Shown piece by piece: positions 6,141 to 10,215 of a stretch of 10,215 nt of DNA. The position numbers and the translations under genes were made by a program. A model generated the notes under the pieces. The model was not told the origin of the DNA. It worked only from the letters and a program-made list of their open reading frames with translations, and did no database searches. The first letter of the stretch is position 1. Each line of letters opens with the position of its first letter. The DNA is from Pseudobutyrivibrio sp. UBA1225 (GTDB taxonomy: Bacteria; Bacillota; Clostridia; Lachnospirales; Lachnospiraceae): assembly GCA_002309345.1 (NCBI GenBank), contig DBWZ01000094.1, forward strand, positions 1,254-11,468. Direction: 5' to 3'.

Positions 6141-7010
6141 ATGGCAGACAACAATTCGTGTGCTTCAGCTGGCTCATGTGGCAAGAGTTCCTGCGAGGGA
6201 TGCCCTTCCGCTGCAGCAGCCAAGCAAGGAGGTAGAAACACTTCGTTTATCGAAGCGCCTAATAAAGATTCAAATATAAAGCATGTTATCGGTGTTGTTT
6301 CTGGCAAGGGTGGAGTTGGTAAGTCGATGGTTACATCATCACTTGCAGGCGTTATGGCTCGCGCTGGATACAAGGTTGGTATACTCGATGCCGATATAAC
6401 AGGTCCTTCGATTCCAAAGATGTTTGGCGTGCATGGTCCTGCAGCAGCAAATGCCGAGGGGGTTATGTTGCCAGAGGTTGCAGAAGATGGAACCAAGATT
6501 ATGTCAATCAATCTCATACTTGATGACGAGGAGCAGCCAGTTATTTGGAGAGGTCCAGTTATCGCAGGAGTAGTTAAGCAGTTTTGGACAGACGTAGTTT
6601 GGGGCGATATTGATTATCTATTTGTTGATATGCCACCGGGCACAGGTGATGTTCCTCTTACATGCTTCCAGTCACTTCCTGTAGATGGCATCGTAATAGT
6701 TTCTAGTCCACAAGAGCTTGTGCAAATGATTGTAAAAAAGGCTTATAACATGGCTGATATGATGCATATCCCAGTGCTTGGTGTAGTAGAAAACTATTCA
6801 TATATTAAGTGCCCAGACTGCGGTAAGAAAATTGAAATCTTCGGTGAGAGTAATATCGACGAAGTTGCATCAGAACTTGGCATTCCAGTTCTTGGCAAAA
6901 TGCCTATGGATAAAAGTCTTGCTACAGCTGCGGACTCAGGTCGTATATACGATATTGAAAATTCGTACTTGGCAGAAGCCTTGGATGTTATTAAAACTAA
7001 AATAAGTTAA
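6141..7010 (+). CDS. mrp: Mrp/NBP35-family iron-sulfur cluster carrier ATPase
   Basis: The 289-residue product has the deviant Walker A P-loop SGKGGVGKS at 54-62, followed by the Mrp motifs ILDADITGPSIPKMFG and FVDMPPGTGD. The pair Cys224-x-x-Cys227 (KCPDCGKK) is the conserved CXXC that binds a bridging [4Fe-4S] cluster in the dimer. Four additional cysteines (7, 13, 18, 21) form a small N-terminal Cys motif like that of NBP35-type proteins, although the spacing differs from the eukaryotic form. Members are cytoplasmic and bind and transfer Fe-S clusters to apo-proteins in an ATP-dependent way. AGGAGGT (6125-6131) lies 9 bases before the ATG. The gene appears monocistronic, with its own promoter and another promoter soon after its stop. 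The target proteins are unknown. Confidence 0.93.
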   Translation: MADNNSCASAGSCGKSSCEGCPSAAAAKQGGRNTSFIEAPNKDSNIKHVIGVVSGKGGVGKSMVTSSLAGVMARAGYKVGILDADITGPSIPKMFGVHGPAAANAEGVMLPEVAEDGTKIMSINLILDDEEQPVIWRGPVIAGVVKQFWTDVVWGDIDYLFVDMPPGTGDVPLTCFQSLPVDGIVIVSSPQELVQMIVKKAYNMADMMHIPVLGVVENYSYIKCPDCGKKIEIFGESNIDEVASELGIPVLGKMPMDKSLATAADSGRIYDIENSYLAEALDVIKTKIS

Positions 7011-7027
7011 GGTTTATTGTAATTATT

Positions 7028-7036
7028 TGCTATAAT
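7028..7036 (+). promoter_or_regulatory. Extended -10 promoter upstream of the small ORF
   Basis: TGCTATAAT is a perfect extended -10, identical in sequence to the minus-strand promoter at 10072-10080. A start near 7043 would place the SD-like AGAGAGG about 12 bases into the transcript. Confidence 0.55.
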
Positions 7037-7070
7037 TTAAAATACTTTTTTGAAAGAGAGGTATTTAGCA

Positions 7071-7194
7071 ATAATTATAGTAATAGTATCAGTTATTGTT
7101 TTTTCTAGTAGTAAATTTTCTCATTAAAGTTCCAACTCAACTTGAGAGAATGGCAGATTCAATTGAAGAATTGAGTAAAATAAGAATTGATTAA
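7071..7194 (+). pseudogene. Small single-pass membrane protein, apparently broken (no ATG, one frameshift)
   Basis: After AGAGAGG (7055-7061) a frame starting ATA at 7071 reads IIIVIVSVIVF, a membrane-helix-like run, then leaves the hydrophobic pattern and ends at TAA 7125-7127. In the +1 frame the hydrophobic run continues as FLVVNFLIKVPTQLE and then RMADSIEELSKIRID, ending at TAA 7192-7194. Dropping one T from the six-T run at 7099-7104 joins the halves into a roughly 40-residue protein: one N-terminal helix plus a charged amphipathic tail. ATA at 7071 lies 9 bases after the SD, where an ATG would be expected. Two lesions favour a decayed gene; a rare start plus frameshifting, or sequence errors, are alternatives. 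I do not recognise a named family. Confidence 0.45.
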
Positions 7195-7220
7195 TTTAAT
7201 TGTTTTACAAATTTAAGTGA

Positions 7221-7303
7221 GCATGTAGCTGACAATCTCTGAGGTTACTGCAAGTCACATGTAGTGACTGAAAGTAACACTCAGGATTGTCAGCGTAACA
7301 TGC
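7221..7303 (+). ncRNA. Large imperfect hairpin in the leader of the prolyl isomerase gene
   Basis: Five stacked helices form one 83-nt stem-loop: GCATGT/ACATGC (7221-7226 with 7298-7303), GCTGACAATC/GATTGTCAGC (7228-7237 with 7285-7294), CTGAG/CTCAG (7239-7243 with 7280-7284), GTTACT/AGTAAC (7244-7249 with 7273-7278) and AGTCAC/GTGACT (7253-7258 with 7264-7269). The loop is ATGTA. That gives about 33 base pairs interrupted by small bulges and a 3x3 internal loop. No T-run follows, so it is not a terminator. It ends 14 bases before the SD of the next gene. It could be a structured 5' leader, a small RNA or a palindromic mobile repeat; I recognise no known class. Confidence 0.6.
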
Positions 7304-7333
7304 GGATTAAACAAGAAAAGGAGAATTTTAAAA

Positions 7334-7855
7334 ATGGCACAGAATCCAGTGGTTACAATTGAAATGGAAAATGGCGATATCATGAAGGCAGAGCTTTATC
7401 CTGAAATCGCTCCAAACACAGTAAACAATTTTATCAGCCTCATCAATCATAATTTCTATGATGGAGTTATCTTCCACAGAGTTATCAGAGGCTTTATGCT
7501 CCAAGGTGGCGATCCAGACGGCACAGGAATGGGTGGACCAGGATATTCAATCAAGGGAGAGTTCTCTAGCAACGGTTTTAAGAACGACCTTAAGCACGAG
7601 CCAGGTGTACTTTCAATGGCACGTACAATGATGCCAAACTCAGCAGGCAGCCAGTTCTTCATCATGCACCAGACAAGCCCACATCTAGATGGCGATTATG
7701 CAGCATTTGGCAAGGTTATCGAGGGAATGGATGTTGTAAACAAGATTGCAGAGACTGACACAGACTACTCAGACCGTCCTACAGAAGATCAGGTTATGAA
7801 GAAGGTTACAGTTGAGACATTCGGTGTAGAGTATCCAGAACCAGAGAAGTATTAA
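7334..7855 (+). CDS. Cyclophilin-type peptidyl-prolyl cis-trans isomerase
   Basis: The 173-residue product is a single cyclophilin domain of normal bacterial size. FHRVIRGFMLQGGDPDGTG (residues 47-65) contains the catalytic Arg49 and the conserved QGGDP. SAGSQFFI and DYAAFGKVIEGMDVV complete the core active-site motifs. No signal peptide or membrane segment is seen, so it is cytoplasmic. Such enzymes speed isomerisation of Xaa-Pro bonds during folding. AAAAGGAG (7316-7323) lies 10 bases before the ATG. Upstream is an unusual 83-nt hairpin, and a terminator lies 76 bases downstream, so it appears to be a single-gene unit. Codon use resembles the highly expressed etf genes. Confidence 0.95.
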   Translation: MAQNPVVTIEMENGDIMKAELYPEIAPNTVNNFISLINHNFYDGVIFHRVIRGFMLQGGDPDGTGMGGPGYSIKGEFSSNGFKNDLKHEPGVLSMARTMMPNSAGSQFFIMHQTSPHLDGDYAAFGKVIEGMDVVNKIAETDTDYSDRPTEDQVMKKVTVETFGVEYPEPEKY

Positions 7856-7863
7856 TAAATATA

Positions 7864-7908
7864 GAAGCAAGCTTACAGAATTATTCTCTAACAAATCACT
7901 CTTGCTTC
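7864..7908 (+). other. Stem-loop in the 3' UTR of the prolyl isomerase gene
   Basis: GAAGCAAG (7864-7871) pairs perfectly with CTTGCTTC (7901-7908). The 29-base loop contains a smaller hairpin, AGAAT/ATTCT, and TATTTTT follows at 7914-7920. It may add to termination or protect the transcript end; the main terminator is just downstream. Confidence 0.4.
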
Positions 7909-7930
7909 ACGAATATTTTTATGCTAATAT

Positions 7931-7957
7931 AACGGCACGCGTTCGCGTGTCGTTTTT
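7931..7957 (+). terminator. Rho-independent terminator of the prolyl isomerase gene
   Basis: ACGGCACGC (7932-7940) pairs with GCGTGTCGT (7945-7953), including one G-U, around a GTTC loop. The flanking A7931-T7954 pair extends the stem. The T-run spans 7953-7957. It lies 76 bases after the stop and 24 bases before the next start. Confidence 0.85.
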
Positions 7958-7980
7958 CGTTTATCTTAGTTTGATTCCCA

Positions 7981-8784
7981 ATGAATATTCAGTTAAACAG
8001 GCTATTTCTTTGTTTTGGATTGTGGCTGTTTGTTGAGTTATGCTCAATTGTTGCCGCTGTGATTCATAGACGAATAGCAATTAAACAATTTAATAGAAAA
8101 AAACAGTATCTGGAGAAGCTTATAATTATTATGAAAGATTGTAGTAATTCAAAGGAGCTTCTCAGAGAGCTATATTATGCAATTAATGACCGAAAAACAA
8201 AAAGTATTATTTTAAAAGCAGCGTCAAAGCAGGAGAAGATTTTTGGAGATGAATATATTTCTGTTGGTTTTAAATATATAGAAAGAAAACTTGGCTGCAG
8301 TCCTATGTATAAGATTCATCTTGCGCTAGCAAACATGGAGATAATTCATGGTAATTATCCAAAGAAAATTTTAGAAAGCTTTGAGGATGAATTTGTTGAT
8401 GGAATAAATATTTGGCAGACAGCTACTAAGCTTTTATTAAAAGAAAAAGGCAGACAGCGTGCTAAAGCTTTGGCTGAAAAAAGTGCAATTTTATTTGTGA
8501 ATCTATTTTTATATTTAAAGCTAAATCGAGAGATAAGTCTGTTGACTTTTGTCATTGTAAATACAATGGGGCTGATAACATTTATAGTTCTGGATTATGA
8601 TTGTTACATTGTAGATGCAAAAAAACGTGCAAGAAATCCTGCTGATGAAATAAAACCGCAAAAAAAGGCCCTAGCTAAAACCAAAGCGATACGTGGCATG
8701 TATCAATTAGTGGCTGGGCTAGGGCTTATAATCAATATATCTATTGCTGTGAATCAGTGGCTGCAGCAGGCAGCTTTATTCTAA
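7981..8784 (+). CDS. Uncharacterised membrane protein
   Basis: I do not recognise this 267-residue protein. It has an N-terminal membrane helix (about 7-29), a charged, mostly helical soluble part (about 30-165), two closely spaced helices (about 167-183 and 185-206), a basic linker (KKRARNPADEIKPQKKALAK) and a final helix (about 239-258). A soluble helical domain followed by paired helices loosely recalls TadB/TadC-type GspF-domain proteins, but no firm motif supports this. ATG 7981 is the only usable start, since an in-frame TGA lies at 7972. No Shine-Dalgarno sequence is present. Its A/T-rich codon use (many AAA, ATT, ATA, TTA) differs from neighbouring genes, suggesting low expression or separate origin. 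Its last 44 bases overlap the convergent CNNM/CorC gene. Confidence 0.65.
   Translation: MNIQLNRLFLCFGLWLFVELCSIVAAVIHRRIAIKQFNRKKQYLEKLIIIMKDCSNSKELLRELYYAINDRKTKSIILKAASKQEKIFGDEYISVGFKYIERKLGCSPMYKIHLALANMEIIHGNYPKKILESFEDEFVDGINIWQTATKLLLKEKGRQRAKALAEKSAILFVNLFLYLKLNREISLLTFVIVNTMGLITFIVLDYDCYIVDAKKRARNPADEIKPQKKALAKTKAIRGMYQLVAGLGLIINISIAVNQWLQQAALF
8661..8725 (-). terminator. Probable minus-strand terminator inside the convergent membrane-protein gene
   Basis: Read on the minus strand, GCCCTAGC (from 8725 to 8718) pairs perfectly with GCTAGGGC (from 8675 to 8668), then one C, then seven T residues (8666-8660). The 42-base loop is long but contains a nested GATAC/GTATC stem (8688-8704). 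It lies about 16 bases beyond the stop of the minus-strand transporter gene, the right place to end its transcript. Confidence 0.55.
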
Positions 8785-10015
8785 GCTTGGTGATACGCTT
8801 TTTCTCTACTGCAAGGACTCGGATGATTGTACCATCTTCGGAGACATAAGTCTCACCTGCAGTTGGAAAATGGTCGAAGGCGCCGACGATGTAACCGCCG
8901 ATAGTATCGTAATCGTCGCTTGAAAATCCAAGAGGAATGATATCGCACAAATCCTCTAGATTCATAGAACCTAAAACTTGGTATTCTCTTTCGCTTATGC
9001 GAACTACTGGATCTTCTTCATCCTCGTCGTATTCATCACGGATTTCACCGACAATTTCTTCAAGTAGATCTTCAAGTGTAATCATGCCGGACAAATCGCC
9101 ATATTCGTCAAGCACGATTGAAAGAGTAGCAGATTCTTTTCGCATCTCATCGAAAAGATCGGATACGTTCTTCATTTCATAAGTAAAGTATGCATCTCTT
9201 AGATAATTGCGAACCGAAAAATCTGCAGGATTATTAAGTCCAAGAAAATCCTTCATATTAACAATACCGATAACCTTGTCGGTATCTGGCTCGCATACTG
9301 GAAGACGAGTGAACATGTCCTCTTTAAATACTGAGATGAGTTCGTTGTAACTGATATCCGCATCCACCATCGTCATGTCGATTCGAGGAATCATGACTTC
9401 CTTAGCGCAAGCATCAGAAAAATCAAACACCTTGTGAATCATGGTGCGCTCGTCACCTTCTATGGCACCCTTTTCGTGACTAACATCAATCATCGTTCTG
9501 ATTTCTTCTTCAGTGATGGTATCATCCTTGAAATCTGGATCGATGCCAAAGAGTCGTATAAAAAGACCGGATATAAAATTAACGATGACAATCAATGGAG
9601 TGAGGAACCACATTAATGCGCCGATAATTGGTGCAAAGCGAAGAGATACTTTGGTGGAATAGGCGTTTGCCAATGACTTCGGAGTTATCTCACCAAATAT
9701 CAATATCAATAATGTAAGAATACCGGTGGCGATTCCCGCTGCTACACTTCCGAAAATACGAATTGCAAGAGCAGTGGCCAAAGATGAAGCTGAAAGGTTT
9801 ACGATGTTGTTGCCAATCAATATGGCGGACAGCATCTTTTTTGGTCGACCTATAACCTTAAGAACCTTGGCAGCTTTTTTGTCTCCCTCATCAGCCATGG
9901 TCTTGAGTTTGATTTTGTTGACCGTTGTAAGAGCGGTCTCTGCCGAAGAGAAGAACGCAGATAGCGCCAACAAAACAAACAAAATAATTAACTTAACAAT
10001 CGTGGGTTGGTCCAA
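8741..10015 (-). CDS. CNNM/CorC (HlyC) family membrane protein with CBS domains, probable Mg2+/divalent cation transporter or efflux protein
   Basis: The 424-residue product has the complete CorC/HlyC architecture: a DUF21/CNNM membrane domain (about 5-185, with the signature SAFFSSAETALTTVNKIKLK near 19-38 and FGEITPKSLANAYS at 108-120), two CBS domains (about 207-262 and 273-327) and a C-terminal CorC_HlyC domain (about 337-415, with DYDTIGGYIVG). Members sit in the cytoplasmic membrane and are linked to Mg2+ or Co2+ export or resistance; the CBS pair usually senses nucleotide-Mg2+. The start is TTG at 10015-10013, supported by AGAAGGAG at 10030-10023, 7 bases upstream; no nearby ATG fits. 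Its 3' end overlaps the convergent unknown gene by 44 bp. It is monocistronic as far as visible. Confidence 0.93.
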   Translation of the reverse strand: MDQPTIVKLIILFVLLALSAFFSSAETALTTVNKIKLKTMADEGDKKAAKVLKVIGRPKKMLSAILIGNNIVNLSASSLATALAIRIFGSVAAGIATGILTLLILIFGEITPKSLANAYSTKVSLRFAPIIGALMWFLTPLIVIVNFISGLFIRLFGIDPDFKDDTITEEEIRTMIDVSHEKGAIEGDERTMIHKVFDFSDACAKEVMIPRIDMTMVDADISYNELISVFKEDMFTRLPVCEPDTDKVIGIVNMKDFLGLNNPADFSVRNYLRDAYFTYEMKNVSDLFDEMRKESATLSIVLDEYGDLSGMITLEDLLEEIVGEIRDEYDEDEEDPVVRISEREYQVLGSMNLEDLCDIIPLGFSSDDYDTIGGYIVGAFDHFPTAGETYVSEDGTIIRVLAVEKKRITKLRIKLPAAATDSQQ

Positions 10016-10071
10016 TTAATTGCTCCTTCTAATCTATAAATTTGAGCCATAAACAAAGCTCACCATAACAA

Positions 10072-10080
10072 ATTATAGCA
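10072..10080 (-). promoter_or_regulatory. Extended -10 promoter of the CNNM/CorC gene
   Basis: On the minus strand the sequence reads TGCTATAAT, a perfect extended -10 with TATAAT at 10077-10072. It lies about 57 bases upstream of the TTG start. Only a poor -35 (GTGAAT-like) is present at the proper spacing. Confidence 0.65.
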
Positions 10081-10110
10081 TATGTTGAATTATTATTCAC
10101 AGTTTCTAAA

Positions 10111-10215
10111 GGATGGACTTGCCCGCTCCTGCGGGTACACAATAAAGTTTATATAATACTTCTGCAAACCTTATACCGGCAATTGCGTTGCAAATCCATT
10201 TGCCAAGTGAAATTT
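10111..10215. other. Structured, unassigned sequence at the window end
   Basis: CCCGC/GCGGG (10122-10135, TCCT loop) is a 5-bp GC hairpin, and GCAAAT/ATTTGC (10190-10203, CC loop) is a 6-bp one. No gene is visible and neither hairpin has a T-run, so they are not terminators. It may be part of a dispersed repeat or of a structured leader continuing beyond the window. Confidence 0.3.

Larger units (their letters stand above)
7011..7333. other. 323-bp intergenic region with a promoter, a disrupted small ORF and a large hairpin
   Basis: No intact gene with a standard start is visible. In order it holds an extended -10 promoter (7028-7036), an SD-like AGAGAGG (7055-7061), two frame-shifted halves of a probable small membrane protein (7071-7194) and an 83-nt imperfect hairpin (7221-7303). 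No G+C-rich terminator is seen directly after mrp. Confidence 0.75.

Noticed and set aside
5923..6177. 84-residue minus-strand open frame
   Set aside because: It overlaps the start of mrp and the repeat, with no SD and no recognisable protein character.
6110..6517. 135-residue minus-strand open frame opposite mrp
   Set aside because: It is the antisense shadow of the strongly supported mrp gene.
7150..7194. Independent 14-residue peptide starting at ATG 7150
   Set aside because: No properly spaced SD is present; it is better read as the tail of the disrupted small membrane protein.
7221..7303. Intrinsic terminator or T-box/riboswitch leader
   Set aside because: No T-run follows the stem, and no known riboswitch core or T-box sequence is recognisable.
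10122..10135. GC hairpin CCCGC/GCGGG as a terminator
   Set aside because: No T-run follows on either strand.
1..10215. CRISPR array, tRNA, rRNA or insertion sequence
   Set aside because: No regularly spaced direct repeats, tRNA-like cloverleaf, rRNA sequence or transposase was seen on either strand by eye.

Overview
The window looks like chromosomal DNA from a low-GC, butyrate-producing Clostridia bacterium, most likely Lachnospiraceae of the Butyrivibrio/Pseudobutyrivibrio kind. The basis is the bcd-etfB-etfA order, strong AGGAGG ribosome binding sites, extended -10 promoters (TGNTATAAT), and protein wording typical of that family. The genus is an inference from remembered family sequences, not from a search.

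Positions 1-2424 hold the end of the butyryl-CoA dehydrogenase operon: a 5'-truncated bcd, then etfB and etfA, closed by a strong terminator. Together these encode the Bcd-Etf complex, which reduces crotonyl-CoA to butyryl-CoA and in clostridia couples this to ferredoxin reduction. Positions 2482-5664 hold a MATE-family exporter followed 42 bp later by a cytoplasmic family 2 glycoside hydrolase, perhaps co-transcribed.

Positions 5665-6140 are a 476-bp non-coding stretch and the richest regulatory region here. It contains a cluster of DnaA-box-like 9-mers, a strong terminator, a GC-rich palindromic repeat element and an extended -10 promoter. It leads into an Mrp/NBP35-type Fe-S carrier ATPase (6141-7010). 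A second gene-poor stretch (7011-7333) holds another promoter, what looks like a broken or recoded small membrane-protein gene, and a roughly 33-bp imperfect hairpin just ahead of a cyclophilin-type prolyl isomerase (7334-7855).

Positions 7981-8784 encode an unrecognised AT-rich membrane protein with no ribosome binding site. It converges on, and overlaps by 44 bp, a minus-strand CNNM/CorC-type transporter gene (8741-10015) that starts at TTG. A probable terminator for the minus gene lies inside the coding part of the plus gene. The last 200 bp hold the promoter of the minus gene and some structured but unassigned sequence.

No complete new multi-gene system is evident. The best leads are the DnaA-box cluster, the large hairpin, and the disrupted small membrane-protein gene.
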